A stretch of DNA of 52,954 bases from assembly GCF_004349055.1 (NCBI RefSeq), contig NZ_SMKX01000046.1:1-52954 (forward strand), in the 5' to 3' direction. Below the pieces are notes generated by a model that was given only the letters and a program-made list of their open reading frames with translations, was not told where the DNA came from and did not search any database. The stretch comes from Kribbella antibiotica (GTDB lineage Bacteria > Actinomycetota > Actinomycetes > Propionibacteriales > Kribbellaceae). Below are positions 25,501-31,836 of this stretch, one piece after another (the stretch's first letter is position 1; each line of letters begins with the position of its first letter). A program made the position numbers and the translations under genes.

Positions 25501-28006
25501 GAGCAGCGGGCTGGTTGGCCAGCCTGCAGCGGAGGGGCCCCGTCGGTATCCCGCGGCGACGTTGATCCCGGCGCCACTGACGGTCGATGGCGTGGACAAC
25601 CCGCGCCCACTGCATCTGGTCGTGAGCCCCTACCTGGGGCTGCAATGGCGGCCGGCCCCTGTCATTCCGGCCGGTGGCCCGTCGCCGCTGGAACCGCGGC
25701 TGCTGCTGGCAGAGCTGCTCTGCCTCGCACCCGGTACGGCGGGCCTGCAGCCGGTGGCGAGCCGCATGTGGAGCACCGACGAGCCAGCTGACGAGTTGCG
25801 TGCGCTGGCTCAGAGCTGGGCGGTGCAGTCGCAGCGGTTGCTGGCGCCGGAGTCGTCGATCGCCGTACTGCGGTATCGGACGATCAGTGACAACACTCGC
25901 GCCGACAACCTGGGGGAGGCGGCGCTGACAACTGGCTACGCCTTTGCTCTGGTGCGGGTGGCGCCTGCTTCGCCGCTGGCGAAGCGGCTATTCCGCATCC
26001 GCCCCGGGCTCGGTGACCTGCGGTATCGCGAAGGGCAGTGCAATATCGCCGCGATCCCGGTGGGCGCTCATGATTTCGAGCTCGCGCCGCCTCAGACGAT
26101 CGGAGTGCAGCCGATACACCTGGCTGAGCACCCGGGGTGGCCATGGGGGCTCAGCGCGCTGCGCATGAGTGTGCGGTACACCGAAGGGCAGCAGGGCGTC
26201 AGCGGAGCGGCCACGCCTGGCGAGACTGGACAGACGTTGTGGTGGCAGACGGTGCAGCGCGCGGTGCAGTTCCGCTCCGCACTGCACACGGACCGGCCGG
26301 CGGCTGGACTGCCACGGCGGTTCCGGGCACCTGCGGTGAGCAGTCTGCTGCCAGTGCCTCCCAACCCGCCACTGCCTGCCCTGACGGGGGAGTTGTTCGA
26401 TCAGCCGGCGCTTCCGGAGCACCCGCAGGGCAACATTCCGGCGGGGCTGGCGCGGTGGCAGCCGGTTTTGCCGGGTGGACTGCGCTATCTGGTGAGCGGT
26501 GCGCGGGCCGGGGTGTTCCTGACGCTCCGGAACCACCTGCTGCGACAGAGCGGCGTCGTACTGGATGGTGAGCACCCGCGGCCGCAGGGGCTGGGGCTGC
26601 TGTCCGGTGGGCTCCCAGTGCAGCATCGGGCTCCACGGCCGGTGCCGTTGCCGGCCAACAGCGACGAGCGGCAAGAGATCGCGCTGCGGACCTGGGCGAG
26701 TCACTTTGATGCTGAGCGGCCGGCGCTGGTGACGGCGTCTCCTGCTGATGAGGCGTTCCGGGCCGAGTTCAGCGAGCCGACGTATCGACAGACTGCCCAG
26801 CGCTTGCGGCTGCAGCTGGCAGCGGTCGAGCGAGACGCGCTGGACGTGGAGTGGGACGGTGTCCTCACGTTCGTCTACCGGGTCGACGGAAGCTTCACAC
26901 TGCTTGCCGGGCAGCCTGTGCCGGCTGGGATCCGCGACTGGGCTCTGACGCTGGAGTTGGCGGTTGCTGGGCGGGTGGTGGCGCTTGCTGACGTCACCGC
27001 GCCAACAGTGGTGCTGACACCGCAACTGCGGGAGCAGCTCGCTGCTGTCGGCGTACCGCTTCCGGGGCCAGACGTCGACATCGTCGAGACGGACAAGTTC
27101 TTCATCCGGCAGTTCGGCCTGCCGGGTGCCCCGGCAACCCGCAGCGCCCGAGCACGGGACCTGGTCGCTGGACTACCGCCTGGTGCTACTGCGCTGGCAC
27201 GGATCAAGGCGCAATTTGTGCCTACGGGAGCGTCGGCGTACCACGACGGCTACAGCCACGCGCTGCGGTTCCCGCTCCGCGTGGCCAACCCGGGAGCGTC
27301 GTACCTGCCGCTCTCTCCTCGGCATGTGCACTTCGAGGACCCGGAGTACAACCGGCGGCTCGCCTCGCCGTCTGCGCATGCCAGCGTCTCGGTGCAGTTC
27401 CCGAAGCAGGCAGGGACCAGCCCGCAGCGGGCCATCACGCTCTCTGCAGAACGTCGAGAGTGCAACCGCGACAGCACGCTGGCACTGCGCTTCGACTGGG
27501 ACGAGGCTCCGCCCGGGAACCCGCCGGTCAAGCTGACCCTGCAGAGGATCGACCTCGACCAGACTCCGCGCGACCTCCCCGGCGGGCCTGGACTCCTCAC
27601 CGCAGGCAAGCTCTACGAGCTCGCACTGCTGGCAATGGGGCAGTTCAACCCAGGCGAGCGCTTGCGACTCCTGCTGCACGTCGACGAGGGACCGGTGAAA
27701 CCAGTGCTGGTGCAGCTGGACATTGCCATCGTCGAAGCACCTGTCATCCCCGCAACCGAGGCGGCGTACGCCCTGCTTCGCAAACAGACGACCGGCGCGC
27801 ACACGGCAGTGGAGTGCGTCCGCTTCGCCTGGGCGCCCGAGGCCGACCGCGTGGAACTAGTGAACCCCGCCGACCTCCGCACTGAGGTAGTCCGCCGCCG
27901 CGCCGTCTTCCACTTCACCGACTCCACCCGCCCCGGCCGAGCCGAGGCGTACACAGTCCAGAAACTCACCCAGTCCGGCTCAACCCACATCCCACCGGAG
28001 ATTTAA
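19502..28006 (+). CDS. Giant 2834-residue protein with a LamG-like domain
   Basis: The 2834-residue product is not recognised as a whole. A laminin-G/concanavalin-like jelly roll is clear at about residues 1186-1413: LYRFAEGSGAVVRDTSG, LSIEAWVKPV, LTRSADGRMRIYQNGQL and YRMLAVYNRALSAEEVAARF are the usual landmarks. The flanks are beta-rich and Pro/Leu-rich with no recognised repeats. No signal peptide or anchor is visible. The start ATG follows AGGAGCAGGAG and lies 26 nt after the previous stop, so it is the last gene of the operon. Two in-frame TTA codons (530 and 611) make its translation dependent on tRNA-Leu(UAA). Its TAA overlaps the stop of the convergent GNAT-methyltransferase gene, and no terminator is visible. 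Confidence 0.86.
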   Translation: MAKLPELPKVRIAGPFWTAEAEVIKLADPVANLAFRTLYVDTTPRQVAGDNNVLAPGSLLALVWVTSVTINPTDGSTPQYVWKRTTGTKPDGKLAPAAIRAAITAGTASLLLLQAPADGWPTSIAGKLPTFTCLGGEIVLDPLTAQSNATQKLYSGLGLGTAPITGRTGAAKLLGALSVHASGVSAYGQIRLLWDTAPVKAVFQLARVFPASVRSFRMTVEVERLTDGERTALVDSWRRLNRFLNPKHPLNGLLVPPATPEWATLELANPLAVPRLYWEIAPWSEQPGTRPISFAGDEFSVLLSDRQPYDPAAQPDTLGRITPAVVRLAVDGTKLRMDVTAGAAQPGSTLSYQATRAGTSWNEQATLAATTLAFDPNEAARRLRATLHEPEPSWSQPAPGESQPLDPAVLWGFTPLDDGWAQLPLPNLSEQVYLDAGVARPEPAEVPDNLLRGAVSFGNDDPEVLGHVPGEQPWSLTLAAARRLTASWVLGPNGTEYQLQSVDLKLDAPEVALNGLFWLSTEAPSAKDALPDFDDWVGGLTTVPLRTVTGRELFAPLVRLAFDAISFGYRSTPAPSAALAAWAFQYGVDSALLKSLVTSGVLRPDTVGAALPLVWRRHPTLPMVQALALTQSVSPPNVPIASRQLVPFELPVTRQDGVDLPNGWRFTADGAAGWPRYAGGFAPAREWVGVGEDELFDLPLAALSVPGLVLDPRPESVSPQNDAGLGLPIQYRYDLPYTDEVQALAQLPRIPKDPRESSPLPDTAAPEPPRPLTRADYAAHWQQLAERANLAAADSVAAFGQQSGKTVLQHLASNRTWPVKATLDLDEYPGEVLLDNAAPAASAPLSLTREAALTGIDGKFTDGADGLRRLPPGAPADPAQYQLTAGSMAARSGADGYADQRGLVRGASQTAPNLMRTPLSHPTAGDVQLTTTRLPLTLGHAAETWQLWFRDLPAQGAAFTKAAARSPKAVELDLDSNDPEARSTEYEHRTGYEWRLRPFADDPDAPLPALDLFGLQFFPLVLDRVTFAGDGVSAVEVIGRLQLPVAGSDDEQTELSNAVRLTFAGAGTALSLSAVSLVGAPLEWPLATTAGEAGDAPRLRIGGIALASGGAGLTVQQVRLSFHLFQVEWAVDLPSISFPNPTTPPFTLPGATGSDPITPQQVALNLDLPGGQHTLNLAVAVRVGRPSTGLQTLYRFAEGSGAVVRDTSGIGAPLNLTGGTAQGMTWTPDGLTLTGGKFVRSGSAATKLTAAVKASNELSIEAWVKPVAGLIGGGDLTILTMAPDLQHRNLTLQQHKLVVLDSSTMGAWVRSDGTDAAGEPDLVTAAGPVGTDLMHLALTRSADGRMRIYQNGQLKAEQTVAGSLAAWSDQFELALGNELTGGHAWTGTYRMLAVYNRALSAEEVAARFGAGPTSAPSAARGEAFTSTINVNLMAHGADRFGLGTAKLFGDLDLAVALPDGSPAALADDTTLQFSWNGYSAPQPGGLQFLPGMRLADAQTPGLSERAAPGFATVTFLASVQPNGVPKLKLTSAFVEALLVAHWGHSLQDPRANRAADNAELYGSSSGDLVVGYTSRLQGSEWQETFLLNGMLTATNLVSWPQQLNYDAANARITLPAARLAGPPPLTHLRHTIRVLLNQHELPATSLTGADGPLLFTFAQGRSWQPLAVVEHQLVEVTPTATGGTLGRETRWTAVQEVRLLAPQRAAQLLRAMAGLETTDPVEGVSALGAVTGGYLATGLSTLLAGTAASPAGALDALPADTLVLEASANHLIKQVPAGESVATTLQYLPTGSQGALLSSPADYAPSDPTDPRWLLLNMPFVGRLQDTARDLAQSSSPLQTDPVLLISRLRTSAPTTALPALVLALSGWADNAARTVTVASLDTAVGHSFARLDPLALEESWFRAQNPPTEPQETLLQSILAALPETPARLSRSVALRRAFDPRRPFYPPRPDNQPALADPSPYAGLLWREDSLLLTQSVSTVAPAGGPPYGWMLAAALIASSGLVGQPAAEGPRRYPAATLIPAPLTVDGVDNPRPLHLVVSPYLGLQWRPAPVIPAGGPSPLEPRLLLAELLCLAPGTAGLQPVASRMWSTDEPADELRALAQSWAVQSQRLLAPESSIAVLRYRTISDNTRADNLGEAALTTGYAFALVRVAPASPLAKRLFRIRPGLGDLRYREGQCNIAAIPVGAHDFELAPPQTIGVQPIHLAEHPGWPWGLSALRMSVRYTEGQQGVSGAATPGETGQTLWWQTVQRAVQFRSALHTDRPAAGLPRRFRAPAVSSLLPVPPNPPLPALTGELFDQPALPEHPQGNIPAGLARWQPVLPGGLRYLVSGARAGVFLTLRNHLLRQSGVVLDGEHPRPQGLGLLSGGLPVQHRAPRPVPLPANSDERQEIALRTWASHFDAERPALVTASPADEAFRAEFSEPTYRQTAQRLRLQLAAVERDALDVEWDGVLTFVYRVDGSFTLLAGQPVPAGIRDWALTLELAVAGRVVALADVTAPTVVLTPQLREQLAAVGVPLPGPDVDIVETDKFFIRQFGLPGAPATRSARARDLVAGLPPGATALARIKAQFVPTGASAYHDGYSHALRFPLRVANPGASYLPLSPRHVHFEDPEYNRRLASPSAHASVSVQFPKQAGTSPQRAITLSAERRECNRDSTLALRFDWDEAPPGNPPVKLTLQRIDLDQTPRDLPGGPGLLTAGKLYELALLAMGQFNPGERLRLLLHVDEGPVKPVLVQLDIAIVEAPVIPATEAAYALLRKQTTGAHTAVECVRFAWAPEADRVELVNPADLRTEVVRRRAVFHFTDSTRPGRAEAYTVQKLTQSGSTHIPPEI

Positions 28007-29160
28007 GGCAGCCGGTAGACCGAGACGTGCGACGGGGAGTCGGCGGTGAACTCGCCGCCGCTCCAGTCCGCGTGCCGGGACTCCAGCGTGAAGCCGGCCA
28101 GCTGGGCCATCAGGTCGAGTTCGGCCGGCCAGATGTAGCGGTGGGGTGAGCGCTCGAGCCGCGCCTCGGTGCCGCCCTCGGTGAACGTGAAGTGGTACGA
28201 CGTGACGTGCTGATGCAGTACGTCGTACGTGTCGAGAAGGATGTAGCCGGGGTCGGCGATTCCTACCGTGGCGGGCGTGCCCGGTGGGAGACGGCGGAGC
28301 TCGGGGACCCAGAGCTCGATGACGAAGCGGCCGCCGGGGGAGAGATGCCGGGCGGCGTTGCGGAAACAGGCGACCTGGTCCTCCTGCGTGAGCAGGTTGG
28401 AGATCGTGTTGTAGACCAGGTAGACGAGCGAGAACTCACCAGGCACCCGTACGGCGGCCATATCGCCGATCGTGACAGGGATGGTGGACTCGTCGGTCTT
28501 CGTGCGGAGGACCTCGACCATCGGTGGGGAGAGCTCGATACCGCTGACCGGGACTCCGCGTTCGGCCAGCGGTACGGCGACTCGGCCGGTCCCGATGGCG
28601 AATTCCAGTGCCCGTCCGGTGCCGGCGAGTTCCGCGAGCCGGGCGGTGGTCGCGTCGAGTAGCGCTGTGGAGAACATGCGGTCGCCCGGATCGTCATAAC
28701 GCCCGGCGACGTCGCTGGTCCAGATGTCGTGCCGCCAGCGGAGTTTGTCCTCGCGGTCGTCTTCGGCGTACTTGCGGAAGCCGAGGCGCTCGTAGAGCCG
28801 GCGGGCGTTCGGGTTGGTGCGTTCGACGCCGAGGTCGAGAGCGACACCGCGAGCAGCGGCTTCCTCCTGCAGGGCGCGGATGATCGCCGTACCGATGCCT
28901 TGGTTCTGAATCGATGGGGCCAGTTGGATGCCGCAGAGCTCGATGGAGGCTGCGGTACGGGCGACGCGAAGGCGGCCGGCGGGTCGGCCGTTGACCTCGA
29001 TGACGCTGGTGGTCGACGGGCCGGCGAGGTCTTCGATCATGCGGCGGGTCCAGGCGGCGTACTGGTCGCGGTCGAAGTCGGCGTCCGGGTGGCTGGCGGT
29101 TGCGGCTACGTCCACCAGAAAGGTGACATCGGCTTCGGTGGCCGGTCGGATCGCGTACAT
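28003..29160 (-). CDS. GNAT acetyltransferase fused to a SAM-dependent methyltransferase
   Basis: The 385-residue protein joins two enzymes. Residues 1-150 form a GNAT domain (IELCGIQLAPSIQNQGIGTAIIRALQEEA holds the acetyl-CoA loop QNQGIG; NPNARRLYERLGFRKY is the C-terminal motif). Residues about 160-385 form a class I methyltransferase with motif I LEFAIGTGRVAVPLAERG, acidic motif II VSGIELSPPM, VYNTISNLLTQEDQ and RHLSPGGRFVIELW. The junction (KLRWRHDIWTSDV) is continuous and without a stop. Both substrates are unknown. The ATG at 29160 is set by a TATCGT box 6 nt upstream; the frame stays open further upstream, but that stretch is antisense to the DUF4118 gene. Its stop overlaps the stop of the 2834-aa gene. 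Confidence 0.86.
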   Translation of the reverse strand: MYAIRPATEADVTFLVDVAATASHPDADFDRDQYAAWTRRMIEDLAGPSTTSVIEVNGRPAGRLRVARTAASIELCGIQLAPSIQNQGIGTAIIRALQEEAAARGVALDLGVERTNPNARRLYERLGFRKYAEDDREDKLRWRHDIWTSDVAGRYDDPGDRMFSTALLDATTARLAELAGTGRALEFAIGTGRVAVPLAERGVPVSGIELSPPMVEVLRTKTDESTIPVTIGDMAAVRVPGEFSLVYLVYNTISNLLTQEDQVACFRNAARHLSPGGRFVIELWVPELRRLPPGTPATVGIADPGYILLDTYDVLHQHVTSYHFTFTEGGTEARLERSPHRYIWPAELDLMAQLAGFTLESRHADWSGGEFTADSPSHVSVYRLP

Positions 29161-29166
29161 GACAGC

Positions 29167-29172
29167 ACGATA
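29167..29172 (-). promoter_or_regulatory. -10 box of a leaderless promoter (GNAT-methyltransferase)
   Basis: TATCGT on the minus strand ends 6 nt before the ATG at 29160, with no Shine-Dalgarno sequence between, and decides this start inside a much longer open frame. Confidence 0.6.
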
Positions 29173-29225
29173 GGGCGCGGTGTCTGGCTGAGCTACCGGA
29201 TTACGGCTGATAGACGTTCGTGAGA

Positions 29226-29254
29226 GGGGTTGAACTGGGGTGGGGGCGCGAGGG
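29226..29254 (+). other. G-quadruplex-type motif before the DUF4118 gene
   Basis: Four G tracts (4, 4, 5 and 3 G) are separated by loops of 7, 1 and 5 nt on the coding strand, ending 11 nt before the GTG at 29266. It meets the canonical G3+N1-7 pattern and includes the GAGGG that could act as the ribosome-binding site. Confidence 0.4.
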
Positions 29255-29265
29255 TTACTGGTGTT

Positions 29266-29994
29266 GTGAATCGCAATCGGGTGCTTGGGGTCGCGCTGGT
29301 GGTTCCGCCGGCGGTTTGTGGGTTGCTGGCGTTGTCGCGGGACAGCTTTGACAATGCGAACGCCGCTCTCGTGCTGGCGGTGGTGATCGTCGGGGTGGCC
29401 GCGTTCGGGTACCGGTCGGGTGGTGTGGTTGCTGCCGTCTCGAGTGCGGTGTGGTTCGACTTCTTCCTGACGGTTCCGTACGACCGATTCACGATCGACA
29501 ACCGCGATGACGTCGAGACCACGATCCTGCTGGTGGTGATCGGGGTCGCGGTCAGCGAGATCGCGATCTGGGGCCGAAGGCAACAAGCTCGCGCTTCCCG
29601 GCATCGTGGGTATCTCGAGGGAGTGATCACGACGTCCCAGGCGGTCTCCGAGGGCGGATCCACGCAGGACCTGATCGATCACGTCTGCGCGGAAATCACC
29701 GTCGTACTGGGGATCGACAAGGTGCGTTTCGTTGCTGGAAGCAACCGGACGTCGGCTCCACAGCTCAACGCCGACGGCACTGTCACCCGCGGCGGTCATG
29801 TGCTCAAGGTCGAACGCGACGGCCTGCCCACCAACGCCGAGATCGAGCTCCCGATCCAGCACGCCGGCCGGGTCCGCGGCCGATTCCTGCTCACCGCCGC
29901 CACCCACATCGCCCGCCCCGACCTCGAACAACGTCAGGTGGCGATAGCTCTTGCCGACCAAGTCGCCACCGCCCTCATCACTCAGCCTCACTGA
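29266..29994 (+). CDS. DUF4118-domain membrane protein with a GAF-like tail
   Basis: The 242-residue protein has three to four membrane helices in residues 1-110 (VLGVALVVPPAVCGLLAL; AALVLAVVIVGVAAFG; VVAAVSSAVWFDFFLTVPYDRFTI; ETTILLVVIGVAVSEIAIWG). The YDRFTIDNRDDVETTILLVV stretch is typical of the DUF4118 membrane module known from KdpD-type sensor kinases. Residues about 125-242 resemble a GAF-like cytoplasmic domain (LIDHVCAEITVVLGIDKVRFV, then RPDLEQRQVAIALADQVATAL). There is no kinase domain, so it may be a stand-alone sensor. The GTG at 29266 is chosen because GAGGG stands 11 nt upstream; a TTG further upstream would add a Gly-rich stretch over the G-rich leader. Function is unknown. 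Confidence 0.75.
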   Translation: MNRNRVLGVALVVPPAVCGLLALSRDSFDNANAALVLAVVIVGVAAFGYRSGGVVAAVSSAVWFDFFLTVPYDRFTIDNRDDVETTILLVVIGVAVSEIAIWGRRQQARASRHRGYLEGVITTSQAVSEGGSTQDLIDHVCAEITVVLGIDKVRFVAGSNRTSAPQLNADGTVTRGGHVLKVERDGLPTNAEIELPIQHAGRVRGRFLLTAATHIARPDLEQRQVAIALADQVATALITQPH

Positions 29995-30036
29995 CTCGGC
30001 CTGCGGGAGCACGACGTCCTGGGCGGCCGCCGGCCA

Positions 30037-30066
30037 GCGCCGTACCTGCCCATACAGGTACGGCGC
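30037..30066. terminator. Hairpin terminator after DUF4118 gene
   Basis: A perfect 12-bp stem (GCGCCGTACCTG / CAGGTACGGCGC) with a 6-nt loop CCCATA lies 42 nt after the stop at 29994. There is no U-tract, as is common in actinomycetes. Confidence 0.65.
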
Positions 30067-30217
30067 CAAGCCGCGCCCTGGCGGTCCAGACCGGTCTGCG
30101 GCATGATCCCCCGGTGGATCTCGAACAATGCCACCGAACGCCTCCGTCGCCTGCGCTGACCTGCAACAACCGGAAACGCCCTGTACGGCGCCCGTCCGCG
30201 TCCGCGAGTATTCGCAG

Positions 30218-30784
30218 ATGAACGAGCAGGAGCTGGCGGTGCGGGTGGGGGAGTTGGCGGCCGCGACAGGGTGCCCAGTGGCGTCGGGGCGGTGGGAGCC
30301 CGGTGGGGGTCAGCCGCTGCGGCTTGAGCGCAAGAGCGGGGCAGCGGTGCTGGTTTTGCGGCCGGTGGTTGCCGAGTGGTGCTCGGCTCTGCAGGAGTTC
30401 ATGATCGCCCAGCTGCTGGTGGCGACCAGCCTCGGCGTGCGGCGGCACTTCAAGGTGTTCAAGTTCGGTGGCTGGATCGCCGGGGCGGTTCTCGGTGCGG
30501 CCGGTGCCTACTACTTCGGGGCGATCGGCATAGTTGTGGCGGTCCTGGCGTTGGGTCTGGTGATGACGGCGATCTTGTGGGCCTACCACCGGTCGCTGAC
30601 ACGCCGGGTCGATGAGCGGCTGCTGCCGATCCTTGGACCGGTGGTGATGCGCTCGGGACTGGAACATCTGGCCTGCAAGCTGAGCATCGGACAGCGGATT
30701 CTGTGGGTGCTGAACGGTGCTCCGCCCCGGGGTGGGCAACGGATGCGCTGGGTCGGCACCAGAACTACATCGGTGGCCGATTGA
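30218..30784 (+). CDS. Hypothetical membrane protein
   Basis: The 188-residue protein is not recognised. Residues 1-85 are soluble and end in the segment ALQEFMIAQLLVATSLG. Two adjacent hydrophobic helices follow (GGWIAGAVLGAAGAYYFGAIG and IVVAVLALGLVMTAILWAY, about residues 88-128), then a basic cytoplasmic stretch (HRSLTRRVDERLLPILG) and a C-terminal soluble tail. The layout of a short soluble domain followed by a helical hairpin recalls M48-like integral proteins, but no HExxH zinc motif is present, so a protease call is not supported. The frame extends 30 codons upstream; the ATG at 30218 is preferred because the conserved-looking sequence begins there, though no strong ribosome-binding site is seen. 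Confidence 0.6.
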   Translation: MNEQELAVRVGELAAATGCPVASGRWEPGGGQPLRLERKSGAAVLVLRPVVAEWCSALQEFMIAQLLVATSLGVRRHFKVFKFGGWIAGAVLGAAGAYYFGAIGIVVAVLALGLVMTAILWAYHRSLTRRVDERLLPILGPVVMRSGLEHLACKLSIGQRILWVLNGAPPRGGQRMRWVGTRTTSVAD

Positions 30785-30902
30785 ATTTGTTGCAGGGTTG
30801 GGGTTTCGGTTGGGGAACAGGAGCCGGATTCTCAGATGTTGTTAAGGGTGGGACCGTAGTATTTCGATACGACTCCAGATGTGGGTCTCCAGGAGGAATC
30901 TC

Positions 30903-31730
30903 ATGCAGAGCAGTAACCCGGTCCTGAACCGGTCGAGTGCGTTCGCGCCTGGCCATGGCCAGGCTTATCCGGGGGCCGCTCCGTACGGTCAGCAGCCCGG
31001 TCAGTACGGCGGTCCGGGTGTGCCGCCCCAGCAGTACCAGGGCGCACCGGCCGGTAGCCGCCCGATGACGCTGGACGACGTCATCGTCAAGACGGCGATC
31101 ACGCTGGGTGTGGTAGCCGTGGTCGGCGCCATCGCGTGGAACAGGGTGCCGGACCACCTCGTCCTGCCGGCGTTCCTCGGCGGTGCGCTGCTGGCCTTCG
31201 CGATCGCGATGGTGCTGTCGTTCTCACGCAAGATCAACCCCGTGCTGGTGATGGTCTACGCCGCGTTCGAGGGTGTCTTCCTCGGCGTCGGCAGCAAGGT
31301 CATCGTCGCTTGGACCGGTGGTGACTCGGCGATCGTCGTGCAGGCGATCCTGGCCACGCTGGTGACGGCGGGCCTGACGCTGGGGGCGTACAAGTACTTC
31401 GCCATCAAGGTGACACCGAAGTTCCAGAAGATGGTCATCCTCGCGACGATGGGCTTCGCCGGGGTGCTGCTGGTCAACTTCGTGCTCGGACTGCTCGGGT
31501 TCAGCACGGGAATCAGCGGGATGGGCCCGATGGGCCTGCTGTTCGCGGCGCTCGGTGTCGGCCTGGCGGTCTTCAACCTGATCCTCGACTTCGACATGGT
31601 GGAGCAGGGCGTCCGCGCCGGCGCCCCGCAGAACGAGGCCTGGCGCGCGGCCTTCGGCCTGACCGTCACGCTGGTCTGGCTGTACTGGAACATGCTGCGC
31701 ATCCTCGCCATCCTCCGCGGTGGCGACTAA
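30903..31730 (+). CDS. Bax inhibitor-1/YccA-family membrane protein
   Basis: The 275-residue protein starts with a flexible Pro/Gly/Gln/Tyr-rich tail (residues 1-55, for example YGQQPGQYGGPGVPPQQY). Seven membrane helices follow (TAITLGVVAVVGAIAW; LVLPAFLGGALLAFAIAMVL; INPVLVMVYAAFEGVFLG; AIVVQAILATLVTAGLTLGA; MVILATMGFAGVLLVNFVLG; MGLLFAALGVGLAVFNLILD; AAFGLTVTLVWLYWNMLRIL). The family includes Bax-inhibitor-like calcium-leak channels and YccA, an FtsH modulator. The acidic FDMVEQG between the last helices fits the family. A strong AGGAGG stands 6 nt before the ATG and decides the start over an in-frame ATG 24 nt upstream. A strong hairpin follows the gene, so it is probably monocistronic. 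Confidence 0.93.
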   Translation: MQSSNPVLNRSSAFAPGHGQAYPGAAPYGQQPGQYGGPGVPPQQYQGAPAGSRPMTLDDVIVKTAITLGVVAVVGAIAWNRVPDHLVLPAFLGGALLAFAIAMVLSFSRKINPVLVMVYAAFEGVFLGVGSKVIVAWTGGDSAIVVQAILATLVTAGLTLGAYKYFAIKVTPKFQKMVILATMGFAGVLLVNFVLGLLGFSTGISGMGPMGLLFAALGVGLAVFNLILDFDMVEQGVRAGAPQNEAWRAAFGLTVTLVWLYWNMLRILAILRGGD

Positions 31731-31751
31731 GCACCAGCACGACAACGCAAT

Positions 31752-31785
31752 CCGAAGGGCCGGCTCACCAGAGTCGGCCCTTCGG
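31752..31785. terminator. Hairpin terminator after the BI-1 gene
   Basis: A perfect 11-bp stem (CCGAAGGGCCG / CGGCCCTTCGG) encloses a 12-nt loop, 21 nt after the stop at 31730. No U-tract follows. Confidence 0.75.
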
Positions 31786-31824
31786 CCGTTCCGGAACCGG
31801 ACGCAAAGTGTCCGCAACCGGGTC

Positions 31825-31830
31825 TACGGT
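31825..31830 (+). promoter_or_regulatory. -10 box of a leaderless promoter (duplicated VOC gene)
   Basis: TACGGT ends 6 nt before the ATG at 31837. It separates this gene from the BI-1 gene together with the terminator just upstream and argues against a start inside the upstream open frame. Confidence 0.5.
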
Positions 31831-31836
31831 GATGCC

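Noticed and set aside
8068..28006. Operon as a prophage, tailocin or contractile injection cluster
   Set aside because: No sheath, tube, baseplate, ATPase, integrase or lysis genes are present, and flanking genes are ordinary chromosomal ones.
8068..28006. Operon as a polyketide or peptide synthetase
   Set aside because: Despite the size there are no ketosynthase, acyltransferase, adenylation, condensation or carrier-protein motifs.
30218..30784. Membrane protein as an HtpX/M48 protease
   Set aside because: No HExxH zinc-binding motif is present; only the helix layout is vaguely similar.
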